Source: Neobacillus niacini (GTDB lineage Bacteria > Bacillota > Bacilli > Bacillales > Cytobacillaceae). Taken from it: a DNA stretch of 64,000 nucleotides. This document shows positions 32,424 to 41,902 of this stretch, piece after piece; within the stretch, counting starts at the first letter, position 1, and every line of letters starts with the position of its first letter. Made by a program: the position numbers and the translations under genes. The stretch spans positions 100,395 through 164,394 of the forward strand of contig NZ_JAMBOX010000013.1 of the NCBI RefSeq assembly GCF_023715785.1. Direction: 5' to 3'. The notes beneath the pieces are model-generated. The model made no database searches and had not been told where the DNA came from. It saw only the letters and a list, made by a program, of their open reading frames with translations.

Positions 32424-33842
32424 GTGGCGCAAGAAAAACAGAAAGTCATCATTATTGGGGGAGGGGCTGCCGGAATGACGGCTGCCTACTATCTCCAAAA
32501 AGAAATAAAAGAAAAACATCTCCCAATTGAGATAAAGCTCATTGAAGCATCGCACCGTCTCGGAGGTAAAATGCAAACAGTCGTCAAGGACGGTTTTACC
32601 ATTGAAAGAGGGCCCGATTCATTTTTGGCAAGGAAGACAAGCATCATTAGGCTGGCAAAGGAAGTTGGGATTGATGACCAGTTGGTACCGAACTCAACGG
32701 GGAAATCTTATGTTTTGGTAAACGAAAAACTTTATCCAATGCCAGGGGGATCCATCATGGGTATCCCGACACAGGTAGGTCCGTTTATCACAACCGGCCT
32801 ATTCTCCATTCCCGGCAAGCTGAGGGCAGCGGCGGATTTCATCCTTCCTCGTTCGGAAAGCGGGAAAGATCAGTCGTTGGGGAAATTTTTTCGCAGAAGA
32901 TTGGGCGATGAAGTGGTTGAAAATTTAATTGAACCATTGTTATCTGGTATTTACGCGGGCGATATTGACCAAATGAGTTTAATGGCGACATTCCCACAAT
33001 TTTATGAAGTAGAGCAGAAACACAGAAGCCTGATACTGGGAATGAAGAAAGCCACCCCTTCTCAGCCAAAGCAACCTGCTGTCAAGGAGAAGTCAAATAA
33101 AGGCGCGTTTCTGACTTTTAAAACCGGGCTTCAGTCATTTGCCGAAGCCATTGAGGCAAAACTGGACGCTCATTCCATTTTAAAAGGACACCGGGTTGAG
33201 AATATTACCAAAATGAATGGTAAGTATGAAGTTTATCTGAACAATGGAGAAATACTGGAGGCGGATGGCATTATTGCTGCCACACCGCACCAGATTACCC
33301 AGTCAATGTTTTCCAAATTTGGCTTTTTTGAGCCGTTAAAATCAGTTCCATCGACATCAGTGGCAACGGTAGCATTAGCCTTTCCAAAAGAGGCGATCAA
33401 ACAAGATATTGACGGGACTGGCTTTGTTGTTTCACGAAACAGTGACTATTCGATTACCGCCTGTACCTGGACCCACAAGAAATGGGAACATTCCACGCCA
33501 GATGGAAAAGCGTTGCTCCGCTGTTATGTAGGCCGGGCAGGAGACGAAACGATTGTCGACCTGTCAGATGACCAAATTATTAAAATTGTCTTGGATGATT
33601 TAAATAAGACGATGGATATCACCATGACTCCCGAATTTGCCATTGTATCGCGTTGGAAAAACGCGATGCCGCAGTATACCGTAGGACACAAGCAGCGCAT
33701 GGCGGAAATACTTGAAGCAATGAACCGGGAACTGCCTGGTGTATTTCTGGCTGGTGCCTCATATGGAGGAGTTGGGGTACCTGACTGCATTGACCAAGGG
33801 GAAGCTGCAGTCAAGGCTGTCTTGGATTATTTAAAACTTTAA
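32424..33842 (+). CDS. hemY: Coproporphyrinogen/protoporphyrinogen III oxidase HemY
   Basis: The GTG at 32424, preceded by GGTGA, gives 472 aa starting MAQEKQKVIIIGGGAAGMTA; an in-frame ATG at 32406 is the alternative. The FAD-binding dinucleotide motif is at residues 8-30 and the second signature ERGPDSFLARK near 60; the C-terminal FAD segment is GASYGGVGVPDCIDQG. The enzyme oxidises coproporphyrinogen III (CgoX) using oxygen, before iron insertion by HemH in the Gram-positive pathway. Confidence 0.95.
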   Translation: MAQEKQKVIIIGGGAAGMTAAYYLQKEIKEKHLPIEIKLIEASHRLGGKMQTVVKDGFTIERGPDSFLARKTSIIRLAKEVGIDDQLVPNSTGKSYVLVNEKLYPMPGGSIMGIPTQVGPFITTGLFSIPGKLRAAADFILPRSESGKDQSLGKFFRRRLGDEVVENLIEPLLSGIYAGDIDQMSLMATFPQFYEVEQKHRSLILGMKKATPSQPKQPAVKEKSNKGAFLTFKTGLQSFAEAIEAKLDAHSILKGHRVENITKMNGKYEVYLNNGEILEADGIIAATPHQITQSMFSKFGFFEPLKSVPSTSVATVALAFPKEAIKQDIDGTGFVVSRNSDYSITACTWTHKKWEHSTPDGKALLRCYVGRAGDETIVDLSDDQIIKIVLDDLNKTMDITMTPEFAIVSRWKNAMPQYTVGHKQRMAEILEAMNRELPGVFLAGASYGGVGVPDCIDQGEAAVKAVLDYLKL

Positions 33843-33849
33843 CGTTTAT

Positions 33850-33884
33850 AAAACCGGCCGTTTATAATAGCGGCTGGTTTTTTG
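33850..33884 (+). terminator. Terminator after hemY
   Basis: AAACCGGCCG and CGGCTGGTTT form a stem followed by TTTTG. Confidence 0.85.
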
Positions 33885-33937
33885 TAATTGTCGAATTTAG
33901 AGTATATTAAAGAAAGAGACTTTTGGAGGTGCAGGAA

Positions 33938-34672
33938 ATGAAATTAACAATTATTGGTTTATGGGGTGGCTACCCGAAAAAGAATGGTGCAAGCTCTGGT
34001 TACTTGTTGGAGCACGATGGATTTAAGCTGTTAATCGATTGCGGAAGCGGCGTGCTGTCCAAGATGCAAGAAGCAGTCCAACCAGAGGAGCTCGATGCTG
34101 TCATTATCTCGCACTATCACCCAGACCATATTGCCGATATTGGCGTCTTACAGCATGCGAGATTAATTCAGGGGTTTCTGGGAAAGCAATGCCCCAATTT
34201 GCCAATATACGGTCATATCTTCGATGACTATGAATTTGGCAAATTGACGTATAAACAGATTACCAAAGGGATTCGCTATGATCCGAATCAAGTTCTCGAA
34301 GTGGGACCATTTAAGGTGTCATTTATTAAAACAGACCATCCAGTTCCATGCTATGCGATGCGATTCGAGGCAGACGGCAAAGTGCTGGTTTATACAGGCG
34401 ACAGTTCCTTTAAAGACGAGTTTATAGATTTTGGCAAAGGCGCTGATGTCCTGTTATGCGAATGCAATTTTTACGGAAATCAAAATGGCAAATCAGCAGG
34501 GCATATGAACAGTTTCGATGCAGGACGATTTGCAAAAAATGCTGCTGTCAACCAATTAATCCTGACTCATTTGCCGCATTACGGTAATTTGTCCGACCTT
34601 GTTAGTGAAGCATCTCAAGAATTTACTGGTATAATAAAGCTTGCAGAGGAATTTCAAACCATATCAATTTAA
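33938..34672 (+). CDS. yhfI: Metallo-beta-lactamase-fold hydrolase YhfI
   Basis: The ATG at 33938 after TTGGAGGTG gives 244 aa, equal to B. subtilis YhfI. The metal motif is SHYHPDHIAD (about residues 56-65), with later ligands in KTDHPVPC, YTGDSSF and LTHLPHYG. It resembles RNase Z/cyclic-phosphodiesterase-type MBL proteins; its substrate is unknown. It is followed 18 bp later by lplJ, likely one operon. Confidence 0.9.
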   Translation: MKLTIIGLWGGYPKKNGASSGYLLEHDGFKLLIDCGSGVLSKMQEAVQPEELDAVIISHYHPDHIADIGVLQHARLIQGFLGKQCPNLPIYGHIFDDYEFGKLTYKQITKGIRYDPNQVLEVGPFKVSFIKTDHPVPCYAMRFEADGKVLVYTGDSSFKDEFIDFGKGADVLLCECNFYGNQNGKSAGHMNSFDAGRFAKNAAVNQLILTHLPHYGNLSDLVSEASQEFTGIIKLAEEFQTISI

Positions 34673-34690
34673 GGGAGGCCCCAGGCTTTT

Positions 34691-35680
34691 ATGTTATTTA
34701 TCGACAATAAAGGAATAACCGACCCAAGGATTAACCTGGCAATTGAAGAATACGCATTGAAGAATCTTGATATCAATGAGACGTATTTATTATTTTACAT
34801 AAACGGACCATCGATTATTATTGGCAAGAATCAGAATACGATTGAGGAAATCAATACCGAATATGTCGAGAACAACGGGATTAAAGTGGTTCGCCGTTTA
34901 TCAGGAGGCGGAGCCGTTTACCATGATCTTGGCAATTTGAATTTTAGCTTCATCACAAAGGATGATGGGGAGAGCTTTCATAATTTCCGCAAATTTACCG
35001 AGCCGGTTATTGAGGCACTTAGAAAATTGGGGGTAAATGCGGAGCTTAGCGGCCGCAATGACATCGAAGTGGAGGGACGGAAAATCTCCGGGAACGCTCA
35101 GTTTTCCACCAAGGGCAGAATGTTCAGCCATGGAACACTGCTGTTAAATTCTGAAATGGAAAATGTCGCATCAGCTTTAAAGGTGAAAAAGGACAAGATC
35201 GAATCGAAGGGAATCAAATCGGTTCGAAGCCGAGTAGCCAATATTTCTGAGTTTTTAACGGAAAACATCAGCATCGAAGAATTTCGTTCCTTGCTGCTAA
35301 AATTTATTTTTGACGGGATGGAGGAAGTTCCTGAATATGTCCTGACCGAGGAAGATTGGGAAAGGATTCACCAGCTGTCAAAAGAAAGATACCAGAATTG
35401 GGAGTGGAATTACGGAAGGTCACCGAAATTTAACCTGCAGCATTCACACCGGTTTCCGGTTGGCTCCATTGATGTCCGGCTTGAGGTCAATAAAGGAATC
35501 ATTGAAAATTGTAAGATTTACGGCGACTTTTTTGGCGTCGGTGATGTTAGTGACATTGAAGCCAAGTTAACGGGAACTCGCTATGAAAAGGGAGAAATTG
35601 AAGCAGCTCTGGAAGAAATTGATACAACCTATTATTTTGGGAATGTATCAAAGGAAGACTTTATTAACTTAATATACTAA
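34691..35680 (+). CDS. lplJ: Lipoate-protein ligase LplJ
   Basis: A 329-residue ligase (B. subtilis 331) that attaches free lipoate to E2 and GcvH lipoyl domains via lipoyl-AMP. The lipoyl-binding motif VRRLSGGGAVYHDLGNLNFS (about residues 69-88) and the lysine-containing KISGNAQFSTKGR are present; a C-terminal accessory domain follows from about residue 245. GGGAGG precedes the ATG, and a terminator follows. Confidence 0.95.
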   Translation: MLFIDNKGITDPRINLAIEEYALKNLDINETYLLFYINGPSIIIGKNQNTIEEINTEYVENNGIKVVRRLSGGGAVYHDLGNLNFSFITKDDGESFHNFRKFTEPVIEALRKLGVNAELSGRNDIEVEGRKISGNAQFSTKGRMFSHGTLLLNSEMENVASALKVKKDKIESKGIKSVRSRVANISEFLTENISIEEFRSLLLKFIFDGMEEVPEYVLTEEDWERIHQLSKERYQNWEWNYGRSPKFNLQHSHRFPVGSIDVRLEVNKGIIENCKIYGDFFGVGDVSDIEAKLTGTRYEKGEIEAALEEIDTTYYFGNVSKEDFINLIY

Positions 35681-35691
35681 TGTCATTCAAG

Positions 35692-35735
35692 GGGGAAGTG
35701 TCCAATTCGACATCTTCCTTTTTTTTTTTTTTTCA
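35692..35735 (+). terminator. Terminator after lplJ
   Basis: GGAAGTGTC and GACATCTTCC close a CAATTC loop, followed by about 15 T. Confidence 0.9.
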
Positions 35736-35810
35736 GAAATTTTTAAGTATTATACTTGTATAGGTAATTTTCTTCCAATATAATATATTTAGAAAATTGT
35801 TACAAGTTTG

Positions 35811-35828
35811 TGAATGAGTATTCATTCA
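35811..35828. promoter_or_regulatory. FadR operator upstream of lcfB
   Basis: TGAATGA-GTAT-TCATTCA has perfect 7-bp arms and fits the Bacillus FadR consensus TGAATGA-N4-TCATTCA. It lies 20 bp before the lcfB start. FadR is released by long-chain acyl-CoA. Confidence 0.9.
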
Positions 35829-35848
35829 TCTAAAGGGGAGAAGAGAAT

Positions 35849-37411
35849 ATGAATCTATCATCACAGCTTCACGAAACAGCCAAGGCATCTGCAGGGAAGA
35901 TTGCCTATTACTTTATGGGCAAGTCGAGTACATATGCCGAATTGGATGCGGCGATTACCAAATTCGCATCTGGCCTTGAAAAACTAGGGGTAAAACAAGG
36001 GGACCATGTTGGGCTACTATTGGGGAATTCTCCGCATTTTGTGATTAGCCTATACGGGGCATTGCGGTTGGGCGCAACAGTAATTCCGGTTAACCCCATT
36101 TATACCGCAGATGAAATTGGTTACATCCTAAAAAACGGGGATGTAAAGGTTGTCGTAGGACTGGATTTAATGATACCGCTGGCGGAGAAAGTACATATGA
36201 TGCTGCCAAAAGTCGAGCATTATGTCATCTGTGAAACCGAAAAGAATGGCATGGCACAGCCTGGTGTCGAGTCCCTTACTGTGTACGCTAAATTGAAATC
36301 GTTTACAGATGTGGTCGCTTCAGGGGATATCAGTTTTCAAGGGCCTAAGCTAAATGATGATGACACAGCCATCATTCTTTACACCTCAGGGACAACCGGA
36401 AAGCCGAAGGGTGCAATGCTGACCCACAAGAATTTATATAGCAACGCCAGTGATGTCGGCGCTTATTTAAAAATAAACGGGAATGATCGGGTAATAACGA
36501 CTCTGCCAATGTTTCATGTCTTTTGTTTAACCGTCGCCCTGAATGCGCCGCTTATAAACGGGGCCACACTGTTAATCGCACCAAAATTTAGCCCCAAAGA
36601 TATTTTCCAGCTTGCAAAAGACTATCAAGCTACTGTTTTTGCCGGTGTGCCAACGATGTACAATTTCTTGTATCAATCTCCGGAGGGGAATCCTGAAGAT
36701 TTAAAAACATTGCGTCTGTGCGTTTCTGGCGGAGCTTCAATGCCGGTTGCGTTGCTAAAGAATTTTGAAGAGAAGTTTAATGTTCTGATTTCGGAGGGGT
36801 ACGGCTTATCGGAGGCATCTCCTGTTACGTGTTTTAATCCACTCGACCGCCCACGCAAGGCAGGATCAATTGGACCTTCGATTGTTAACGTGGAAAATAA
36901 GGTAGTCGATGAGCTTGGGGAAGAGGTGCCTGTAGGTCAGGTTGGTGAATTGATTGTCCGAGGACCAAACGTAATGAAGGGATATTATAAAATGCCGGAG
37001 GAAACAGCAGCAGCCATTAAGAATGGCTGGCTGTATACTGGCGATATGGCGCGCATGGATGAGGAAGGCTATTTTTATATTGTTGACCGCAAAAAGGATT
37101 TAATCATTGTTGGTGGATATAACGTGTATCCACGTGAGGTTGAAGAAGTCATCTATGACCATCCTGATGTGGTAGAAGTCGCTGTCCTTGGCGTTCCTGA
37201 CCCGAATCAGGGTGAGGCGGTTCATGCCTATGTCGTCAGCAAACGGGCCGACTTAACGGAGGCAGACTTGGTTAGCTATTGTAAAGAACATCTTGCTAAA
37301 TATAAAATGCCTTCTGCGATTGTTTTCTTGGATGAATTGCCAAAGAACACAACTGGTAAAATTCTGAGGCGGGCCCTAAGGCAACAAGTGACGCAAACAG
37401 TGGGCAACTAA
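35849..37411 (+). CDS. lcfB: Long-chain fatty-acid-CoA ligase LcfB
   Basis: A 520-residue AMP-forming acyl-CoA synthetase (B. subtilis LcfB/YhfL 513 aa). It has the intact phosphate loop [23 protein letters not shown], hinge [14 protein letters not shown] and the catalytic lysine end [20 protein letters not shown] precedes the ATG. A FadR operator directly upstream implies derepression by long-chain fatty acids, in contrast with the paralogue at 7.3 kb, which has a cre-like site but no FadR box. Confidence 0.93.
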   Translation: MNLSSQLHETAKASAGKIAYYFMGKSSTYAELDAAITKFASGLEKLGVKQGDHVGLLLGNSPHFVISLYGALRLGATVIPVNPIYTADEIGYILKNGDVKVVVGLDLMIPLAEKVHMMLPKVEHYVICETEKNGMAQPGVESLTVYAKLKSFTDVVASGDISFQGPKLNDDDTAIILYTSGTTGKPKGAMLTHKNLYSNASDVGAYLKINGNDRVITTLPMFHVFCLTVALNAPLINGATLLIAPKFSPKDIFQLAKDYQATVFAGVPTMYNFLYQSPEGNPEDLKTLRLCVSGGASMPVALLKNFEEKFNVLISEGYGLSEASPVTCFNPLDRPRKAGSIGPSIVNVENKVVDELGEEVPVGQVGELIVRGPNVMKGYYKMPEETAAAIKNGWLYTGDMARMDEEGYFYIVDRKKDLIIVGGYNVYPREVEEVIYDHPDVVEVAVLGVPDPNQGEAVHAYVVSKRADLTEADLVSYCKEHLAKYKMPSAIVFLDELPKNTTGKILRRALRQQVTQTVGN

Positions 37412-37431
37412 TTTTATCGGATTTTTTGTGT

Positions 37432-37460
37432 AAAAAGGCAGGCTTTTCGCTTGCCTTTTT
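37432..37460 (+). terminator. Terminator between lcfB and enoyl-CoA hydratase gene
   Basis: AAAAAGGCA and TGCCTTTTT form the stem; the T tract suits the plus strand. Confidence 0.8.
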
Positions 37461-37489
37461 CGAATTTATAGATGAAAGGGGTGGAACAA

Positions 37490-38266
37490 ATGGAGTCAAT
37501 TTTACTTGAAATTAATAATCATATTGCGATTGTGACCATCAATCGAGGAGAGGCCTTGAATGCCTTTCATTATGAAACGTTGCAGGCACTTGAGGAAAAG
37601 GTGGAGCAAATTCGGGTGAACCCGGAAATTCGCACTGTCATATTTACTGGTGCAGGCGAGAAGGCTTTTAGTGTCGGGGCGGACCTGAAGGAACGGAAAA
37701 ATTTAACCGATGAACAAGTAAAGCGCAATCTTTTTAAAATTAATGAGGTGTTCAACGCAATCGATCAGCTGCCGCAGCCCACGCTTGCGGCCATCAATGG
37801 TTTTGCCTTTGGCGGCGGGATGGAACTGGCGTTGGCTTGTGACTTTCGGATTGCCGCATCCGGGGCATTAATGGGGTTGACCGAAACAAGTCTTGCGATC
37901 ATTCCTGGCGCAGGAGGGACCCAGCGGCTGCCGCGGTTAATTGGGCAGGCGAAGGCATTGGAGCTAATTTTGACAGCACGCCGGCTAAAGGCGGAAGAAG
38001 CGTTTGGCTATGGCATTTTAACAAGGGTAGTGGAGGGAAGCGAGCTTTTGGACGAAAGCATTGCCTTTTGTTCGGTGCTGCTTTCCAATGGACCGGTGGC
38101 GCTGCAGCAGGCTAAGTTTGCTGTTAAGCAAGGGATGAATGCCGATTTGGCCACGGGACTGCAAATCGAACGAAAAGCTTATGAAGTCACACTGCCGACA
38201 GAGGATCGTGTCGAGGCACTTACTGCATTTGCTGAAAAAAGAAAGCCGGTTTTTAAGGGGAAATAG
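37490..38266 (+). CDS. Enoyl-CoA hydratase (crotonase family)
   Basis: The ATG at 37490 after GAAAGGGGTG gives 258 aa. Unlike YhaR, both catalytic glutamates are present: Glu112 in GGGMELALACD and Glu132 in LTETSLAIIPGAGG. The oxyanion-hole segment is GEKAFSVGADLKER. It hydrates trans-2-enoyl-CoA in beta-oxidation or branched-chain catabolism. Position after lcfB supports fatty-acid use, although a terminator separates the two, so it may have its own promoter or depend on read-through. Confidence 0.9.
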   Translation: MESILLEINNHIAIVTINRGEALNAFHYETLQALEEKVEQIRVNPEIRTVIFTGAGEKAFSVGADLKERKNLTDEQVKRNLFKINEVFNAIDQLPQPTLAAINGFAFGGGMELALACDFRIAASGALMGLTETSLAIIPGAGGTQRLPRLIGQAKALELILTARRLKAEEAFGYGILTRVVEGSELLDESIAFCSVLLSNGPVALQQAKFAVKQGMNADLATGLQIERKAYEVTLPTEDRVEALTAFAEKRKPVFKGK

Positions 38267-38275
38267 TCATTTGTG

Positions 38276-38303
38276 GTCACGTCAGAAATCCTGGCGTGAC
38301 CAT
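38276..38303. other. Hairpin between hydratase gene and azlD
   Basis: GGTCACG-CAG and CTG-CGTGACC form a stem around AAATC between convergent genes; no T tract on either side. Confidence 0.6.
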
Positions 38304-38321
38304 AAATCCCCACAGACTTGC

Positions 38322-38633
38322 TCACATCAAATAAGAATACAAGGTTAAAACCGCAATTGACCCAAGCACAACGACAATCACGTTTGCCCCTAAAAACGCC
38401 GCAATAAAAGCGACAGCAGCCCCTAAAACACCATATAATAAATCATCTTTTTGGATGAAAATAATTGCTGGAAAAATTAATGCGCCAAGTGTCGCGTAAG
38501 GTACATTTTTCAACACACCTTGAATAAATGGCGGCAGTTCCTTCCCTTTAAACAAAACAAATGGAAGCATTCGGGGGATATAGGTAACCAAGCCCATGCC
38601 GATAATCATCCACACAATCTCACTCTTCATCAC
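38322..38633 (-). CDS. azlD: AzlD-family branched-chain amino-acid export subunit
   Basis: A 103-residue protein with three or four membrane segments (SEIVWMIIGMGLVTYIPRML, ATLGALIFPAIIFI, AVAFIAAFLGANVIVVVLG). It matches the small subunit AzlD, which with AzlC exports branched-chain amino acids. Its start overlaps the end of azlC by 14 bp, so translation is coupled. The gene pair is not at this position in B. subtilis as far as I recall, so it may be a local insertion. Confidence 0.88.
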   Translation of the reverse strand: MMKSEIVWMIIGMGLVTYIPRMLPFVLFKGKELPPFIQGVLKNVPYATLGALIFPAIIFIQKDDLLYGVLGAAVAFIAAFLGANVIVVVLGSIAVLTLYSYLM

Positions 38634-39351
38634 TTACACCCCGATGTCTGTTTTTCAATACTTCTACTGCCTCGACTAAGATTGCTGAAAGTAAAGTTGC
38701 TGTCACAATTGACCACCCCTGTGCCATAAGCTCTCCCATCGTAAAAATGGTATTAAACACAGCACCTAGTGCCGCCAAAAAAACGATCTTCATACTCCTT
38801 TTCATAGAAGGCACCAATAGCCCGACGAACATCGCATACAGCGCCACTCCCATACTTTCCTGCAAAGTCTGCGGCAGGCTTGCGCCAATCAAGTGACCTA
38901 CCCCTGAAAAAACAACCCAGCTTGAGTAGGCAACCAAATTTAAACCGAACAAAAAGCCTGTGCTAATTTTGCCTTCCTGAGTGGCTGCCACCGAAAACGT
39001 CTCATCGGTAATCATGAAAGAATAAGCCAACTTGTTCGGAAGCCGATCTTCTTCTGCCTTCTCGTTCAAGGTTGCACTCATTAAAAAATGTCTGATATTC
39101 ACAATGAAAGTAGTCAGGATAATTTCAATAATTCCCGTTCCGTAAGCAATAAGGCTTAATGATATGTATTGGGATGCCCCGGCAAACACAATCATGCTCA
39201 TTAACACCGTTTCATAGATTGTCAATCCTGTAGTTTTGGCAAGAAGACCAAATGTGAGAGCTATTGGAAAATATCCGATCCCGATACTGATTCCCGCTTG
39301 GACCCCTCTCCTGAACGGCGAAGATTCCTTTCCTAATGCCAAATCCGCCAA
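38620..39351 (-). CDS. azlC: AzlC-family branched-chain amino-acid exporter
   Basis: A 243-residue membrane protein with AzlC signatures GISIGIGYFPIALTFGLLA, FAGASQYISLSLI and NIRHFLMSATL. The start is TTG at 39351 preceded by GGGGGG. With AzlD it exports branched-chain amino acids or toxic analogues. A poly-purine ribosome site lies upstream, but no clear regulatory hairpin such as a T-box is visible in the 180 bp to yhfN. Confidence 0.88.
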   Translation of the reverse strand: MADLALGKESSPFRRGVQAGISIGIGYFPIALTFGLLAKTTGLTIYETVLMSMIVFAGASQYISLSLIAYGTGIIEIILTTFIVNIRHFLMSATLNEKAEEDRLPNKLAYSFMITDETFSVAATQEGKISTGFLFGLNLVAYSSWVVFSGVGHLIGASLPQTLQESMGVALYAMFVGLLVPSMKRSMKIVFLAALGAVFNTIFTMGELMAQGWSIVTATLLSAILVEAVEVLKNRHRGVSDEE

Positions 39352-39532
39352 CTCAATCCCCCCAGTTGCGATGCTTTATTCAAAGGTAAATTTTAGCAAA
39401 TTTTCAGACGAAAGGGAATAAAATACTCTTCATTATCGGTATTGGCTTCTATTAATCAGTTAGCAGTTCTATTTCCCAAGTTTTAAACTAAACTAGGTAT
39501 AGAGAGGTTGTACAAGAAGGGGGACACATAAC

Positions 39533-40804
39533 ATGGTGAGAAAAATGGGAGTATACGCTGTATTGGCCTATTGTTTATATGGCTTGTTTTTCTATTGGTA
39601 TTTATTCCATTTCGCCGACCCGAAGCTGCCATTTGAGTACGAGGGTACGAAGGCCGATCCGTCTACTTTTTTAAATGGACGAGAATTGATGCTTAGTCAA
39701 GAATATTCGAAAATTAGAAACCTGCTTTTTTTCCTGTCAACACCGTTCGAATGGCTGTTGTATTTTCTTGTTTTATTAACCGGTCTTTCCAAGGCATTTA
39801 AGAATTGGGCGGAACAATCAGCCAAATATAAAGTGCTGATCACTCCTATTTATCTATTCTGGTTATCGCTGTGTGCCTATATTGTCACATTTCCGCTGAG
39901 TTATATCAGTTATAAGCTATCAAAAACGTATCATATCTCGATTCAAACATTTCCATCCTGGATGAAGGATGAGTTAATCGATTTTTGGATTAATTATGGA
40001 ACGTGGTTAATCATTGTTCCTGTTTTATACTTGTTGATGAGGAAAAGTCCAAAGCGCTGGTGGCTGTATGGCTGGCTGCTGTCGGTGCCTTTTACGTTGT
40101 TTATGATGTTCCTCCAGCCTGTTATCATCGACCCGCTATATAATGATTTTTATCCATTGAAAAATAAGGAACTGGAAACAAAAATTTTGGCTCTTGCCGA
40201 TAAGGCGAACATTCCGGCAGAACATGTTTTTGAAGTAAACATGGCGGAAGAGACGAATGCGATGAATGCCTATGTGACTGGAATTGGCTCTAACGCCCGG
40301 ATTGTTCTGTGGGATACTACCTTGAACAAGCTGACAGATGACCAGATTTTATTTATCATGGCACACGAAATGGCGCACTATGTAGAAAAGCATATATATT
40401 GGGGAATTGCCGGTTATTTGGCACTGTCATTGCTTGGCTTATATCTAACCTACAGGCTGATGAACTGGGCTGTCGTCCGTTGGGGAAATGAAATGAAAAT
40501 TACTGATGTTAGGGACGTTAAGTCTCTTCCGCTGTTTTTTATGATTATTTCCATGCTGTTATTTGCCTCAAGTCCATTTTCAAATCTTGTTTCGCGGTAT
40601 CAGGAAATGCGGGCGGACACATATGCGATTGAAATGACCAATAATCCCGATGCTGCCATCAGCTCCTTCCAGGAGTTAGCTCGGTCAGGGTTGAGCCAGG
40701 TAAACCCGCCGCTGTTCGTTAAAATTTTCCGTTATACCCATCCGTCGATGCTGGACCGAATCTCTAGACTTGAAGAATTTCAAATAAAGCAAAGAACAGA
40801 CTAG
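39533..40804 (+). CDS. yhfN: M48-family membrane metalloprotease YhfN (Ste24-like)
   Basis: A 423-residue protein (B. subtilis 426) with about six membrane segments. The zinc motif is His278-Glu279-x-x-His282 (MAHEMAHYV); the third ligand is in the EMRADTYAIE segment near residue 360. Ste24-type proteases cleave membrane or prenylated proteins; the natural substrate in bacilli is unknown. GGGGGACAC precedes the ATG. Confidence 0.9.
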   Translation: MVRKMGVYAVLAYCLYGLFFYWYLFHFADPKLPFEYEGTKADPSTFLNGRELMLSQEYSKIRNLLFFLSTPFEWLLYFLVLLTGLSKAFKNWAEQSAKYKVLITPIYLFWLSLCAYIVTFPLSYISYKLSKTYHISIQTFPSWMKDELIDFWINYGTWLIIVPVLYLLMRKSPKRWWLYGWLLSVPFTLFMMFLQPVIIDPLYNDFYPLKNKELETKILALADKANIPAEHVFEVNMAEETNAMNAYVTGIGSNARIVLWDTTLNKLTDDQILFIMAHEMAHYVEKHIYWGIAGYLALSLLGLYLTYRLMNWAVVRWGNEMKITDVRDVKSLPLFFMIISMLLFASSPFSNLVSRYQEMRADTYAIEMTNNPDAAISSFQELARSGLSQVNPPLFVKIFRYTHPSMLDRISRLEEFQIKQRTD

Positions 40805-40809
40805 AGTGG

Positions 40810-40839
40810 AGCTGGAGGTTTTATTGCCTTCAGCTTTTT
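40810..40839 (+). terminator. Terminator after yhfN
   Basis: AGCTGGAGG and CCTTCAGCT form a stem followed by TTTTG. Confidence 0.8.
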
Positions 40840-40870
40840 GTTGCAATGCTTTGTCTGTCCTTGGATTTTT

Positions 40871-40898
40871 CAAAAAAAATAAACCGCCATAGACGGTT
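40871..40898 (-). terminator. Terminator after the IDEAL-domain gene
   Basis: On the minus strand AACCG and CGGTT close a TCTATGG loop, followed by TATTTTTTTT. Confidence 0.75.
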
Positions 40899-40910
40899 CA
40901 ATTAACGTGT

Positions 40911-41147
40911 TCATGTTCCAAACTTTTTATTGATTTCTTTGAGCTTGCTTGATAAATGAAGAAATGACTTTTTATCACGGCGATCAATGGCCAGGTCGAT
41001 TTTACGCATCAGTTTTTCCTTTTCAACTGTTAACTGGATTTCTGACAAGAGCATGTCGATATAGAGGTCCTGGACGAAGTTTTCCTTCACGCGGTTGCGT
41101 TTCATGGCAGCAATTTTCATTAATTCCGTATAGGATTTTTCTTTCAA
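40911..41147 (-). CDS. IDEAL-domain small protein (YhzC-like)
   Basis: The TTG at 41147 with GAGGTGA at good spacing gives 78 aa (MKEKSYTELMKIAAMKRN); the longer reading to 41201 lacks a ribosome site. The C-terminal segment IDLAIDRRDKKSFLHLSSKL fits the IDEAL motif found in small Bacillus proteins. B. subtilis has a 77-aa protein, YhzC, near comK that I take as the orthologue. It is divergent from comK. Function unknown. Confidence 0.75.
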   Translation of the reverse strand: MKEKSYTELMKIAAMKRNRVKENFVQDLYIDMLLSEIQLTVEKEKLMRKIDLAIDRRDKKSFLHLSSKLKEINKKFGT

Positions 41148-41334
41148 GAAAATCACCTCGACGCTTTTTTCTATTATATGGGGATTTTTCGATAATATCA
41201 ATCAATTTATAATTTTCTAAAAGATTTTTTATCTATATTTGTGAATAAATTAGCAATAATTCAGAAAAGTAGAGGAAATTCATGATAAACATGATAAGAT
41301 AGGTTGGATATTATCTTGGATTGGAGTGATTTGG

Positions 41335-41877
41335 TTGAAGCTGCAAATCGAAGAATATGAGGTTAACTCATGCACCATGTTTTTGGAACCTGTGAATTAT
41401 GGCAGCAAAATATATTCACAGATTTTCGAACTCGAAGATGAATATATCTCCCCATTTACGCCTTTGGAGCTTATCAAGAAAAGCTGCAATTATTTTGGCG
41501 TTGATTATGAGAGCCGAAAAAAAGGAACCCGTCAATTAATTGGCTACAATCGAAAAATCCCGATTGCGATTGAGCCGGCAAACCGCATTTACTTTTTTCC
41601 CACGTCATCACCGACCCGCCATGAATGCATTTGGATTGCACATGAACATGTTGAAAATTACCGCCGCATTGGACCAAATCAAACGCTTGTCATTTTCCGT
41701 AATAAACAATCTCGCATCTTTCAGGTGCCCTTCAGTACAATCGAGGGTCAAATGCTTCGCACCGCATTATTAAAAACAAAGCTTATGCAAAGAATTGAAG
41801 GCAATAAAAAATTGATTTACCCCATTCAAGATCGAAAGCCGGTAACGGCCTCGGAAAGTCCCCATGGATATGAATAA
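41335..41877 (+). CDS. comK: Competence transcription factor ComK
   Basis: The TTG at 41335, 8 nt after TTGGAG, gives 180 aa (B. subtilis 192). Family segments include CTMFLEPVNYGSKIYSQIFE, CNYFGVDYESRKKGTRQLIG and the DNA-contacting middle HECIWIAHEHVENYRRIG. ComK activates its own gene and the DNA-uptake genes. The C-terminal tail is shorter than in B. subtilis. An AAAA-N5-TTTA sequence at 41219-41231 resembles half of a K-box, but the second half is not clear. Confidence 0.92.
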   Translation: MKLQIEEYEVNSCTMFLEPVNYGSKIYSQIFELEDEYISPFTPLELIKKSCNYFGVDYESRKKGTRQLIGYNRKIPIAIEPANRIYFFPTSSPTRHECIWIAHEHVENYRRIGPNQTLVIFRNKQSRIFQVPFSTIEGQMLRTALLKTKLMQRIEGNKKLIYPIQDRKPVTASESPHGYE

Positions 41878-41902
41878 ACTAGCTGAGATTTAGGTTTAAC
41901 GG

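Noticed and set aside
41219..41231. ComK-box upstream of comK
   Set aside because: AAAA-N5-TTTA is only half of a K-box; no second half at 8, 18 or 31 bp could be seen with confidence.
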